Assembly (NCBI GenBank): GCA_041309605.1
Contig: JBFYZH010000115.1
Span: forward strand, 1 to 64,000
Reading direction: 5' to 3'
DNA length: 64,000 bases
Origin: JALOPX01 sp041309605
GTDB taxonomy: Bacteria; Krumholzibacteriota; Krumholzibacteriia; Krumholzibacteriales; Krumholzibacteriaceae
Shown: piece by piece, positions 1 to 9,744 of the stretch
Numbering within the stretch: the stretch's first letter is position 1
How the letters are laid out: each line of letters opens with the position of its first letter
Position numbers and translations under genes: made by a program
The notes under the pieces: model-generated
The model's input: the letters and a program-made list of their open reading frames with translations, nothing else
Told to the model about the DNA's origin: nothing
Databases searched by the model: none

Positions 1-2184
1 AAAGATCATCCTGATAAAGGGAGATCACAGAATACGCTTACCGGTTATAGACCCATGACCGAGAAAGAGTCGAATAGTAAATTCTGCGTATATACTGGAC
101 ATGCCGAACAGTATAAACGACGAATATGTAATAATATCCCTTATCGCTGCGAGTTCAGGAATTTAACTGATGACAAGGAAACGAAGGTTTGTACGAATAA
201 AGTAATGCGATATTATGAAGGATATGAGGGAGGGACTTTAAAGCTGAAGTATAGATTGGATTATCTTACCAAGGATCCAAAAATAGATTGGAATAGTTGG
301 GATTCGTTTATAGATAGTGTAAACATTGCAAGTATAAAGGCGGTAATAATCGAAGATCATGGACTTGGTGTTATTAATAATACTGCGGCGACAAAAGTTG
401 CCGAGTTGTTGAGTGGATCGAAAGCAAAAAACGCTAAGCTATTTGTACGCACGAAAATTGAAAATCCATATTGGATGGATCAGTTTAAAGAGAAATTAGG
501 TAATATCCCAATTACACTAGTCGTATACGATCATCAGCTGGCGAAACGTATACAAGGGGAGCGTAAGTGGTATTACGAAAAAACACTCGGCCGGTCAGCG
601 TTGGAGTTGCTCGGACGCATGACAGGAACCGAACAATTTGGTAGGCCGGAGTTAAATATAAACACGCCGAAAGCAAAAAATGCGGCGGTTTTACTCGACG
701 AAAACATTGTCTTCGGAATGAATAATGAACAGTGTTTTTTGACCTATAGGTCCACTCTAAGAAAGCTGCCTACAAATATTGGAAGAACAACTACTTTCTT
801 TGCTGGGTTGATCTATCAGAGTATTAATAATACTGATAATCGTCAGTTTGAAGATCAGTGCTACCATTCCCTCCGATGCGCCTACGATTGGAGCAAGAAT
901 GCGAGCAAGGCACGGAATATGAGGCTAGGTAGAAACTTCTATGGCGACTATGAGATGGCTTTGGATAACTTGAAAGGCACTATTAAGCAGCAAGCCGAGA
1001 TAACTTCCATGGGTGATTACATGAATTTATGGAATGAATGGTCTGCATCCTCAGAGAAGCAAGGAGTGATTACAAAGGAGGTAGAAGTAAAGGAAGTAAG
1101 AGGAAAAGAAAACGAAAAAGAAAAAAAAAGGATAATTCAACTTTGGCGGGGAATAGGTACGATACCTAAATTTATATGCGTCGGCGGTCCCAAGAGAGAC
1201 GGTCTTAACAACCTTGCCAATAAAATTGCTGAGTTTAAAAAGCAAGGTAATCCCAAGTATCCCTTGAGTTGTCTTCTGACCGGATCGCCGGGATGGGGAA
1301 AGAGTTTTCTGGCTGAGTGTTTGGCGAGAAAGTTCGGGTTTACTTATATGGATTACTCAGTTGCTCAGATGGCAACAACCACTGACTTTGTGAACTGTCT
1401 GGCCACAATATCATCCGTGCAAAACCGAACTGGGGATGGGCTCCTTATTTTTATAGATGAGGTCAACTCGCATATTGAAGGAAACCCAATAATTAATTTA
1501 CTTCTTGGCCCATTGTGGGGTGGAGTATTTTTTTACGAGGGCAAAAGTTACAGGCTGGAACCTGCGGTATGGGTTTTTGCATCAACACGCGGCATTAGCG
1601 ATTTTGCCGGAGGGGGGGGGACGGATTCCGATGGCAAAGTCAACAAAGGTTCTGATTTCGTTTCGCGGCTGAACGGTCCGGTGATTCAGTTGGATAGTCT
1701 CGGAGGACAAAAAAACTCAGAAATAGCGGTCGAAGGCCTGAGGATAGAAGTCGGTTCCGCTGATATAACCGACTTGAAGCGGTACAGGCATGTATGCAGC
1801 GCCAAGAGCAGTGATTCCAACTACAAAAATTACAGATCGATTAAGGATGCTCAAATAAAGACCGAACAGGTTTATTTGATGATCAATATGCTCTCGAGAA
1901 TATGGGGGAGTATCATAAAAGTTCATGAGGATGTACTTGAATTATTTCATGACATGTTTACCATAAACGGTATCAGAAGCATGGAATTGTTCGCTTCTCG
2001 TTTTGAGGACATTAACGATGATACGTTGGTGGGGGTTAATGTCCCGGATCTTGCTCTTCAAAAAAATGAAGAACTGAGAAGACATATTATCCTTCCGGAA
2101 GACTGGTTGGGAGACAACGGGAAACGCAAACCTCTTACTCCAGAGAAGGCAAAGGCTGAAAAATTTATTCAAATCGAAACGTAA
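1..2184 (+). CDS. PfkB-like/AAA+ ATPase fusion protein, 5' end outside window
   Basis: The reading frame is open to base 1. The first internal ATG (55) has no ribosome binding site, so the gene very likely starts upstream. Residues below are counted from that ATG. The C-terminal half is an AAA+ ATPase: Walker A GSPGWGKS (410-417), Walker B LLIFIDE (463-469), and a sensor-1-like stretch ending FASTR (508-512). The N-terminal half looks like a ribokinase/PfkB fold: KAVIIEDHGLGVI (95-107) resembles the DYGKG region, and GRTTTFFAGL (243-252) sits where PfkB kinases have GAGDTFFAGL. The catalytic Asp is therefore Thr, so kinase activity is doubtful. A charged linker (about 345-375) joins the halves. 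The gene is clearly more AT-rich than everything to its right, which suggests recent transfer. Its function is unknown; a sensor-plus-ATPase role in a conflict or mobile system is only a guess. Confidence 0.72.
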   Translation, partial: KDHPDKGRSQNTLTGYRPMTEKESNSKFCVYTGHAEQYKRRICNNIPYRCEFRNLTDDKETKVCTNKVMRYYEGYEGGTLKLKYRLDYLTKDPKIDWNSWDSFIDSVNIASIKAVIIEDHGLGVINNTAATKVAELLSGSKAKNAKLFVRTKIENPYWMDQFKEKLGNIPITLVVYDHQLAKRIQGERKWYYEKTLGRSALELLGRMTGTEQFGRPELNINTPKAKNAAVLLDENIVFGMNNEQCFLTYRSTLRKLPTNIGRTTTFFAGLIYQSINNTDNRQFEDQCYHSLRCAYDWSKNASKARNMRLGRNFYGDYEMALDNLKGTIKQQAEITSMGDYMNLWNEWSASSEKQGVITKEVEVKEVRGKENEKEKKRIIQLWRGIGTIPKFICVGGPKRDGLNNLANKIAEFKKQGNPKYPLSCLLTGSPGWGKSFLAECLARKFGFTYMDYSVAQMATTTDFVNCLATISSVQNRTGDGLLIFIDEVNSHIEGNPIINLLLGPLWGGVFFYEGKSYRLEPAVWVFASTRGISDFAGGGGTDSDGKVNKGSDFVSRLNGPVIQLDSLGGQKNSEIAVEGLRIEVGSADITDLKRYRHVCSAKSSDSNYKNYRSIKDAQIKTEQVYLMINMLSRIWGSIIKVHEDVLELFHDMFTINGIRSMELFASRFEDINDDTLVGVNVPDLALQKNEELRRHIILPEDWLGDNGKRKPLTPEKAKAEKFIQIET

Positions 2185-2205
2185 TAAGTTTATATACAAC
2201 ACTGA

Positions 2206-3168
2206 TATTGTGTCCGTGAAACTCCGAAAAGAAATTATTTATACAAATGGAGGACGAACAACGGAGCGATTACACGGGAACTGGCGGATAAACTGATCAA
2301 ATCTCCGATGCTGTCGGGATTCAGCAAAAAGTCATATTACGATTCCGAGATCGAGTATGGGTATTACAATCGCGAGGATTCCGCTTGCGCAGCGATCGAC
2401 GCAGGAGTCGGGGCTGTATTCGGCATGGGGACCGTGGCCAGCCGCACCGACTTCGTGGAGTTCATGACGGGATATTTTTATTTCCGTGTAAGCAACGATC
2501 TTGCGGCAAGCAACAAGTGCGGCGTTTATTTTGGATTATCCTGCGGCCTCGGGGAATTCGACCGGCCTGTGATCGCGAGCCGCGGTCCGGACTTGTGCAG
2601 CCAGTTTCTGTTCGACGGCGAAAACAAGGGAGCCAGCTTCTGGATAGGACCGAGCAGCAACACGAGGTACTATTCGAATTACTACTTCGGACATGCATTG
2701 ATCGAACAGTTGTTCTGTCTCGGCGCGAGAACGACCAGCGAGGCCTGCTTCCTGGCTCTTCGTCGTGTGATGCTTGAACACCCGGAATTCAGCGAGGTGT
2801 GGGAAGGGCATAACTTCTTCGGTTCGCCTTTCCATGTCATGCACGGTATGAAAGCGATCGAATATACGGATGCCGCCGATTTTCCCGGATATAAATGGGA
2901 ATTAAGGCAGAATTACCCGAATCCGTTCAATCCCGCGACGAGGATCGAATACATGCTCGAGAAAAGCTGTCATGTCAGCCTGAAGATCTACAATGTTACG
3001 GGACAGCTTGTCAGAACGCTTGTCGACGAACATCAGAAAAGCGGATCGAGCAGTATCATCTGGAACGGTCGTGACGAACGGGGGCGCAGGGTTGCGAGCG
3101 GAGTTTACTTCTACAGGCTTGAGGCGGGGGAATTTGTTACGAGTAAAAAGATAGTATTACTGAGATGA
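2206..3168 (+). pseudogene. C-terminal remnant of gingipain-like (C25) peptidase with sorting domain
   Basis: The frame is open from just after a stop at 2203-2205 and has no convincing start; the first ATG (2308) has no ribosome binding site. The protein resembles the second half of C25 peptidases: a GLSCGLGEFD segment that could hold the catalytic Cys, then a GEN-GASFWIG segment and a closing FGSPFHVMHG segment. The upstream part that should carry the catalytic His and the peptidase N-terminus is missing. The last 90 or so residues are a FlgD-like, type IX-style C-terminal sorting domain (QNYPNPFNPAT, then VASGVYFYRLEAG, ending KIVLLR). The missing 5' half and the compositional border near 2200 suggest that the AT-rich island interrupted this gene. 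An alternative is a short intact gene starting at 2308. Confidence 0.6.
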
Positions 3169-3380
3169 TATGGATCCGGTGTTTATTAAATTGTAATGTA
3201 AATTTGCGGCCATTCATTTTTAATTTGACAATTATTACATACCCCATGGATTCCCCGAGGGATGGCTGAAGAGACGGAAGCAGATGATAATGCCCGGCTA
3301 TTAGCGGATGCAGCAAGAACAACGGCCTGGTTATAGGCTTTTAGGCGATTACATTTAATCTGAAACGGAGGAGTGTTAGA

Positions 3381-3647
3381 ATGTCCACATTAGTCGTCAG
3401 GATATTTTACAGCTTGATTTCAGTAAGTATTTCGCTTGTCGCCTTGAATCTCCTGCGTAAGAAAGGGAAGGTGAAGCGTGATACACCTGCGCTAATCGGA
3501 CTGCTTTTGGGTACTTATTCGATCGTCAAATTACTCGTATACCTGGCGCAGGGATCTTTAAACCGTTCAAACTTCCTGATAAATATTTTATTCTTTGTGG
3601 CAGGAGCTGTGATTTTAGGCATCTGGGGGATTAAAAGAAAATCCTAG
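3381..3647 (+). CDS. Small membrane protein, unknown function
   Basis: This 88-residue protein starts at an ATG preceded by GGAGGAG with 7-nt spacing, which makes the start convincing. It has three hydrophobic segments (about residues 3-24, 36-55 and 64-82) separated by short basic loops (RKKGKVKR near 27-33), so it should be an inner-membrane protein with three helices. It ends in IKRKS. I recognise no family. It stands alone between the peptidase remnant and a decayed ATPase gene, and its function cannot be inferred from context. Confidence 0.7.
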   Translation: MSTLVVRIFYSLISVSISLVALNLLRKKGKVKRDTPALIGLLLGTYSIVKLLVYLAQGSLNRSNFLINILFFVAGAVILGIWGIKRKS

Positions 3648-3782
3648 AACCCAACCCTGACCGTATCAATAAACCACTTTCTTGACAAGGATCCTATTCT
3701 ACGGGAAACTGTGAACTGGGATCTTGAAGTTCACCAGGATCACTGTATCCTCGCATGATGAAGCCGGTCAAGAAATGGGGCT

Positions 3783-4424
3783 TCAACGGGAGGTCCGTTT
3801 TCCAGACAGCAGTCGCGGCAGGTCCTTCAGGATTTGTACGGCGGGTACGATATCGATCCCGTCTTCCTGCATATGGCGGTTTCCCATATAGACGAAATGA
3901 GCGCTCGAGCCAGGATAATCGCGAAGAAAACCCTTCAATCCGCTCAGCATCGGCGCTTTCACCCGCGCCGTTCTCTTGATCTCGAAAGCCAGCAATCCCC
4001 GAGGGCCGTAGAGCACGAAATCGACTTCGTGACCGCCGGCAGTCCGCCAGTAATGCACCTTGTATCCGGAGTCGAGCGAACTGTTGATTGCCGTGATCTC
4101 CTGGAGAAAAAGGGTCTCGAGGGCGATTCCCTCGACCTCTTCGGTGGAATCGAGCGGTCCCGTCGGGCGAAGGGTACGGTAGATGCCGGCGTCGAAGAAA
4201 TAGAATTTCGGATGCAGCATGAGCCGTCTTTTGGCTCTCCTTGAAAATGCGGGGATCCTGCGCGCGAGCATGAGATCCTCGATGACGGAAAACCAGTTTT
4301 CGACGGTCTTTCGCTCGATATGGCATTCGCGGGCCACGGCGGAGATATTGAGAACGGATCCCTGCGAAAAACTCGCCGCTTCGAGAAACCTGGAGAATGC
4401 CGGCAGGTTTCTCGTCAATCCTTC
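3783..4424 (-). pseudogene. DUF4143 C-terminal remnant of an AAA_14-type ATPase
   Basis: The readable homology starts near 4424 with TRNLPAFSRFLEAAS, the typical beginning of the DUF4143 winged-helix part. It continues through a helix-turn-helix-like stretch (ERKTVENWFSVIEDLML) to a PD-(D/E)XK-like nuclease core (GGHEVDFVLYG...AFEIK). The N-terminal P-loop ATPase domain, present in the intact relative at 18755-19969, is absent. Upstream of 4424 the frame runs through low-information sequence with short tandem repeats and overlaps the start of the next gene, so no functional start is credible. This looks like the 3' half of a broken gene. Intact members are common single-gene ATPases of uncertain role. 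Confidence 0.65.
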
Positions 4425-4488
4425 CTGCCGGTGATCAGCGACAATTAAATCTCCCGGCCGGGAACTTATATTGACGCTGAACAATCGT

Positions 4489-4568
4489 ACGAGCATCCTC
4501 GAAAAGAACGAGCATCCTCGAAAAGATCGCTGTCTCCCGCTTCTCCCGGTCGTGCTTCTCCCGGTCGT
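4489..4568. repeat. Two short tandem duplications
   Basis: A 19-bp unit is exactly duplicated head to tail (4489-4507 and 4508-4526). A 15-bp unit, GCTTCTCCCGGTCGT, is exactly duplicated at 4539-4553 and 4554-4568. Both lie in the decayed 5' zone of the DUF4143 remnant, upstream of the LVIVD gene. They look like slippage scars in unconstrained DNA. Confidence 0.85.
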
Positions 4569-4713
4569 CATGAAACGAAGAAACCTGTTGCAATAATGTA
4601 AGTTTTGCGATACCATACACCATTGAAACGGGTAAATAATTCTCAAAATCGGTTTAAAATCCCCTTCTTTGTCGGTCGCTCCGTGACGGCGATCGATTCG
4701 GCCAGGAGGAAGC

Positions 4714-7700
4714 ATGAGCGTCATTTCGAAGGCACTTCGGTACGGCGTAATTCATTTCATTGCGGCTCTTGTCATATGCGGATCGGCGTCCGTGCGGGCC
4801 GATAACCTTTACACGGAAAGTTTTTCGACAAGGCGGTTCTGCGACGCGCTCGCCACCACAGCAAATTGGGACACGGTGAGCGGCGAAGTGAAACTGCATC
4901 GATTCGAGCTCGACCTGGCGGGAGATTACGGGACCGGATGCTCCGCAATCCACGTTGTAGTGGAAGGTAATTATGCATACATGGCCAACAGCTCATACGG
5001 ACTCAGGGTAATCGATATCGCCGATCCGGAAAATCCCCTGTTCGCGGGAAATGTAGATACTCCCGGGACGGCATATTGTGTGGCGATATCGGGCGACTAT
5101 GCGTATATCGCGGATTATTCGGGAGGGCTCCAGGTAGTCGATATAACCGATCCCCATTACCCGGTTATCGTGGCTGAAGTCGATACGATGACTGATGCAA
5201 ATGGCGTGGTTATCGCGGGCGATTACGCATTCGTTACGGATTACATTATGGGACTCGTCGTCATAGATATCAGCGATCCGGAGAATCCCTTTTATGTGAA
5301 CAATACCGGCCCCGGATGCTTTTGTATCGGGATTTCAGGGGACCGGGCATTCGTGGGGGCTTCGTCGACTCTTCGGGTGCTGGATATCAGCGACCCCGCA
5401 AATCCTGTCTATTTGAATTACTGCGCCACACCGAACGTTATTCGCGATATGATCGTGTCGGGTGACCATGTATATATCGCCGATTCGAATTCAGGGCTTC
5501 GGGTCGTCGATATCAGCGACCCCGACAATCCTTTTGTGGTGGCCGGGCTCGACACGCCGGGAGAGGCCCGGAGGCTTGCGATTTCAGGAGATTACGTATA
5601 TATCGCGGACGACGGTCCCGGCATACATGTCGTCGATATAAGCGATCCCGCGGCCCCGGAAATGATAAACAGTTTCGATACACCCGGGTCCAACGCGAGG
5701 GGAATAGCGTTAGCCGGCGAATATGCGTTCGTCGCGGACGGTTATCATTGCCTCCACGTGGTGGACATCGCCGATTTTACGAGCCCGTCGATCGTCGGAA
5801 GCATCGCGACTCCCTCGGCTCAGGATGTGACGGTCGCCGGCGATTACGCGTATGTCGCCGATCATGAAGCCGGACTCAAAATAATCGATATCGGCAATCC
5901 ATGGGAACCGGAGCTGGAGGGATATTACGATTCGCTCGGCACGGTCTACGATGTGGCGGTCTCGGGCGACTACGCCTATCTGGCGAACGGCCTTTCAGGT
6001 CTGCTGGTGGTGGATATATCCGATCCCGCCGGCCCGAAGCGCGCGGGGAGTTACGATACTCCCGGCAACGCCCAGGGTGTGGCGGTGTCCGGCGATTATG
6101 CTTATGTGGCTGATGGATCGGCGGGGATACTGGTGGTCGATATTTCGGATCCGGCGGCTCCATCGTACGCGGACCTTCTCGGGACGAGCTACAATTCGAG
6201 AAATATCGCCATTTCCGGAGATCGTGCCTATGTGGCGGACGGGACCGGCGGCCTGTGGGTCGTCGGCATCGCCGATCCGGCGGATATCCAGGACGTCGAT
6301 AGAACAACGTTCAGCAGCGAAGCGAAGGGAATTGCGCTGTCGGGCGATCACGCGTTTATCGCGAGCTCAAATCAGGGTCTCCGGGTTTTTGATATTTCGG
6401 ATCCTGACAATCCGTTCCATGTGGCCTCGGTACCCGTCCTGAATGCCGAGGATGTGGATATATCGGGCGATTATCTGTACCTTGCGGGCAATTACGAAGG
6501 ACTTCATGTGTTCGATATAAGCGATGTCTCCAATCCGGTGAATATCGGTACGTGCGATACACCCGGCCTTGTCTTTGGAGCGGCCTTCTCGGGCGATCAC
6601 GTATTTACGGCCGATTGGAACTCCGGGCTTCAGGTGGTCGAGGTTTTCCGGAGAAGTTTTGACGAAGCGCGCGATATCGCGCAGTCGGTCGCCTTCGACG
6701 GCGGGGATGACGTGATAAGGTGGGCGCGGCTCGAGAGCGACCAGCTCGACGGCGTCACGTGGGAACTGAGCGCCGACGGCGGCGGCAACTGGGAGGAGGT
6801 CCTTCCCGGCGCCGATTGGGTAAGGCTCGATCATCCGGGGACGGATCTTTTGTGGCGATCCACCCACTCGCATGTCGATTATCACGTCAACCCTTCCTGC
6901 ACAAGCCTCGAACTAGAGTGGCTTAACGATTACGTGCTTATCGATGCAATCGCCGATGTTCCGAACGATCAGGGCGGGCAGGTGAGGATCGAATGGATGC
7001 GAAGCGCGCTGGACTACCGGGGCAGCACAACGCCGATAACCGGGTACTCGATATACCGGCGTATAGATCGGGAATTGACTCTGCCCGGGACGGCCGGAAA
7101 CGCCGGCGATCCGGATCCGGCGACGAAGGTCGATGAGCGTCCCAGGCCCCTGTATCCGCCGGGTGACTGGGATTTCGTCACGACGGTACCCGCGCGCCAG
7201 GAGGATATATATTCGGTGATCGTTTCCACGCTTGCCGACTCGACGATAACGGAAGGCATGTATTATTCGACATTTTTTATCAGCGCGCTGACTGAAACGA
7301 TCTGGGTGTACTATGACTCGGCCCCGGACAGCGGTTATTCGGTGGACAACCTCTCTCCGCAGGTGCCGTTCGGTTTCGCGGTCGCCTACAACACCGGCGG
7401 CGGAAACGAACTCGCGTGGGAGGAATCCTCCGACGCGGATTTCATGTACTTCCGCATATACAGAAGCGAATCCGGGGAGTTCGTCGCGTCAGCGGAAAAT
7501 TATATCCATGGCGTGACCGGCGCCGGATGGACCGATCCCGTGGAAGAGGGCTACAGGTATTTCTATAAAGTAAGCACCGTCGATTTTTCGGGTAACGAAA
7601 GCGAGGCGGTTTCACCCGCCTCGATCACAGGAGAGGATCTACCACCCGCTCCGAAGACGTTCGCCCTTTACCAGAACGCGCCCAATCCGTTCAATCCGGC

Positions 7701-7932
7701 GACCACGATTGGATTCGACCTTCCCCGGACTGCGAACGTCAGCCTGACCGTCTATAATATCAAGGGCGAACTCGTCGCGATCCTGGAAGACGGGCAGATG
7801 ACCGCGGGTCGCAAAGAGGTTTACTGGGACGGGAAGAACGACAGGGGAGAGGCGGTCGCCAGCGGCGTCTACTTCTACCGTCTTGTCGCCGGCGATTTCG
7901 TGCAGACGAGGAAAATAGTGCTCCTTCGCTGA
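4714..7932 (+). CDS. Secreted LVIVD-repeat propeller protein with C-terminal sorting domain
   Basis: The 1072-residue protein starts at an ATG with AGGAGG 5-6 nt upstream and has a clear signal peptide (cleavage after SVRA, near residue 29). About 13-14 LVIVD repeats follow (residues about 70-650), each of the form GDYAYVAD-GL-VVDISDP-NP. LVIVD repeats are known or predicted to form beta-propellers in extracellular or surface proteins. Residues about 740-970 contain fibronectin-like segments (SGYSVDNLSPQVP, then YFRIYRSESGEF). The last 90 residues are a FlgD-like sorting domain (YQNAPNPFNPAT, VASGVYFYRL, ending KIVLLR). The likely role is a large surface or released binding protein exported by Sec and then a type IX-like system. 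The latter is inferred from the tail, as no secretion genes are in the window. Confidence 0.9.
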   Translation: MSVISKALRYGVIHFIAALVICGSASVRADNLYTESFSTRRFCDALATTANWDTVSGEVKLHRFELDLAGDYGTGCSAIHVVVEGNYAYMANSSYGLRVIDIADPENPLFAGNVDTPGTAYCVAISGDYAYIADYSGGLQVVDITDPHYPVIVAEVDTMTDANGVVIAGDYAFVTDYIMGLVVIDISDPENPFYVNNTGPGCFCIGISGDRAFVGASSTLRVLDISDPANPVYLNYCATPNVIRDMIVSGDHVYIADSNSGLRVVDISDPDNPFVVAGLDTPGEARRLAISGDYVYIADDGPGIHVVDISDPAAPEMINSFDTPGSNARGIALAGEYAFVADGYHCLHVVDIADFTSPSIVGSIATPSAQDVTVAGDYAYVADHEAGLKIIDIGNPWEPELEGYYDSLGTVYDVAVSGDYAYLANGLSGLLVVDISDPAGPKRAGSYDTPGNAQGVAVSGDYAYVADGSAGILVVDISDPAAPSYADLLGTSYNSRNIAISGDRAYVADGTGGLWVVGIADPADIQDVDRTTFSSEAKGIALSGDHAFIASSNQGLRVFDISDPDNPFHVASVPVLNAEDVDISGDYLYLAGNYEGLHVFDISDVSNPVNIGTCDTPGLVFGAAFSGDHVFTADWNSGLQVVEVFRRSFDEARDIAQSVAFDGGDDVIRWARLESDQLDGVTWELSADGGGNWEEVLPGADWVRLDHPGTDLLWRSTHSHVDYHVNPSCTSLELEWLNDYVLIDAIADVPNDQGGQVRIEWMRSALDYRGSTTPITGYSIYRRIDRELTLPGTAGNAGDPDPATKVDERPRPLYPPGDWDFVTTVPARQEDIYSVIVSTLADSTITEGMYYSTFFISALTETIWVYYDSAPDSGYSVDNLSPQVPFGFAVAYNTGGGNELAWEESSDADFMYFRIYRSESGEFVASAENYIHGVTGAGWTDPVEEGYRYFYKVSTVDFSGNESEAVSPASITGEDLPPAPKTFALYQNAPNPFNPATTIGFDLPRTANVSLTVYNIKGELVAILEDGQMTAGRKEVYWDGKNDRGEAVASGVYFYRLVAGDFVQTRKIVLLR

Positions 7933-8077
7933 TATGGATCCGGGTGGTGTCAACCGGTATTTAAAAAGTTCTTCCATACGGTTGCCGACCAAAATACGAT
8001 GCATCGCATAAAAGTCGTGACCATTCTGCGAAACCAGGCCCAGTCGACGAGTGTCAACGTAGCCGGGGGCCTGCCCC

Positions 8078-9469
8078 TTAACTTGTCGCGCCTTCAATGA
8101 TATCGGGCCAGGGGGGAACGGCTTTTGTCCTTATGCCGAAGATGTTTCCGAAGAGGCGCCACTCATTGATGATATCGTTGAATACATCGCCGAACTGTTT
8201 TTCCCCGACCATCAACCTCGTGAACAGATCTTCGATAACGGGTTCGACGTCCATGAGACGACGAGAAAGGGGATTGTTCATGAGCCGGGCTATCCTTGAC
8301 GACCATTGAAGTATTTGGGTCAGGGCAGCCACTTCGGGGGCGTCTGACAATCTTTCGTTGTTCTGGAAATGAAGCACGGCCAGGGACATATATTCGGGCA
8401 GTTTCCATTCCTGGAGCAGCCTGGCGGTCAGTTCCGTTTCGGCAAGAGGGAGCTTTTCGGGATAAAGTTCCATCATCGTCTTCTCAGAACCTTCCTTTCT
8501 GCGGAGAAGATAGTCGCCGTATTCGGCGGAGAAGGTCGATGCATAAGCGAGCTCGCCGATCCTGTGGAGCAGTCCCGCCGTCAAACAGTTTTCCGGGCTT
8601 ATTTTGTTTGTAAAGATCTTCGAGATTCTGCGGGCGGCCGCGGCGCTGCTCTCACTCCAGAACGCCTCATAATCGAACCCTTCGCATTTCGGCATCTTTC
8701 TGGACATCAGGGCGACTTGAAGGGCTATTCTCATGAGAGGGCCGAGACCTGTATAAACGATGGCATCATGCAGGGATTCGATTTTTTCCCGCGAACCGCA
8801 ATAGGCGGAACCAGCGTACTGGATAACCCTCCCTGCAATCGCGGGGTCCTTTTCCACGATACTGGAAATCTGACCGATGGTAAGAGTGTCGCTTTTGCTG
8901 ATCGAGATCACCTTCCATGCGGTGTCGTTGCTGGTGATAAGGCGGATTCCCGGCCTGATCCGGTTGTAAAGAAGCTCCTTCTCCGGTTTGAGCACGGATT
9001 GTTCCGGGAAGGTCGAACCGGATCGGGCCTGTTCCAGAATCATCGCATGTTCCGGCAGGATGGACCTGTTAAGGGAGATCGATCCGATATACAACGTCCC
9101 GCCCTTGTCATTGATAGCGTCGATGCGATCGTTAAGCTCGTCTATTTTGCGGCCTATATTATCAAGATATTCCTTAAATTCCGCGCTATCCGTTCCGGTT
9201 TTATTTATCGATATCGTAACTATTGGAGACAGGATCCTGATTGTAGGGTTGATTGTGACGTTTTTAAACTCCGCGAGCTTTAGGTTGGAGAGCTTTTCCA
9301 GCAGATCCTTGAAACGGCCCTCACGGAAAATCAGGCTGACGATCCCGTTGAACAGGCTGGCAATCTTTCGGAAACGGCCGTCGATTCCGCCGCCGAGCTT
9401 ATGACGGGCACGATATTTCACCATGCCGGAAGGATTCGATGAATAATCGTTTTTCTCTTTTTCGACCAT
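8078..9469 (-). CDS. HDOD-domain signalling protein
   Basis: The start is taken as the ATG at 9469, which overlaps the upstream stop as TGATG and has AGGAGAAGG 5 nt before it; a TTG one codon earlier is also possible. The protein has about 463 residues. The N-terminal 130 are poorly conserved and charged, with a short coiled-coil-like stretch (YLDNIGRKIDELNDRIDAI). Residues about 165-390 look like an HDOD domain: hydrophobic helices, VEKDPAIAGRVIQYAGSA, then AGLLHRIGELAYAS. HDOD proteins are HD-like helical proteins that lack the phosphohydrolase metal ligands and act as regulatory modules. Here the usual HD pair is LHRIG, consistent with a non-catalytic role. It is translationally coupled to the 91-residue gene before it. 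Confidence 0.82.
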   Translation of the reverse strand: MVEKEKNDYSSNPSGMVKYRARHKLGGGIDGRFRKIASLFNGIVSLIFREGRFKDLLEKLSNLKLAEFKNVTINPTIRILSPIVTISINKTGTDSAEFKEYLDNIGRKIDELNDRIDAINDKGGTLYIGSISLNRSILPEHAMILEQARSGSTFPEQSVLKPEKELLYNRIRPGIRLITSNDTAWKVISISKSDTLTIGQISSIVEKDPAIAGRVIQYAGSAYCGSREKIESLHDAIVYTGLGPLMRIALQVALMSRKMPKCEGFDYEAFWSESSAAAARRISKIFTNKISPENCLTAGLLHRIGELAYASTFSAEYGDYLLRRKEGSEKTMMELYPEKLPLAETELTARLLQEWKLPEYMSLAVLHFQNNERLSDAPEVAALTQILQWSSRIARLMNNPLSRRLMDVEPVIEDLFTRLMVGEKQFGDVFNDIINEWRLFGNIFGIRTKAVPPWPDIIEGATS

Positions 9470-9744
9470 CAATCCTTCTCCTGTTTCGGATGTAACTTTT
9501 CGAAAACCATTCCTTCTCCGCCAAGAGCTTTGTTCAGTTCGGAAAATGCCCGGAAAAGAGCATCTATTTCTCCCGGGCTCGCGCTCCCCGGATCGATATA
9601 AAGGTCGAAGCCGGTATCTTTATCGTTCATGGCATTGTTTGGTTTTCCTTGATCTAAAAGAACGGTGCCGGCAGGGTTGCGGGTTTTTTCATCGCTTGCT
9701 TTCTTTTTTTCTTCGATCTTTTCGTGAAGGTCCAGAGTAGCCAT
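9469..9744 (-). CDS. Small soluble protein coupled to the HDOD gene, unknown function
   Basis: This 91-residue protein starts at an ATG with AGAGGA about 6 nt upstream. Its stop overlaps the start of the HDOD gene, so the two should be made together. The first 45 residues are charged and Lys/Asn-rich and look disordered (HEKIEEKKKASDEKTRN). The second half is a compact predicted helix region (DPGSASPGEIDALFRAFSEL, then NKALGGEGMVF). I do not recognise a family. A partner or adaptor of the HDOD protein is the simplest reading of the coupling. Confidence 0.68.
   Translation of the reverse strand: MATLDLHEKIEEKKKASDEKTRNPAGTVLLDQGKPNNAMNDKDTGFDLYIDPGSASPGEIDALFRAFSELNKALGGEGMVFEKLHPKQEKD

Noticed and set aside
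3225..3253. TTGACA upstream of the small membrane-protein gene as a promoter.
   Set aside because: No acceptable -10 lies 16-18 bp downstream, so I did not call it.
8369..9283. A 304-residue plus-strand open frame.
   Set aside because: It is antisense to the HDOD gene and lacks a ribosome binding site and recognisable domains.
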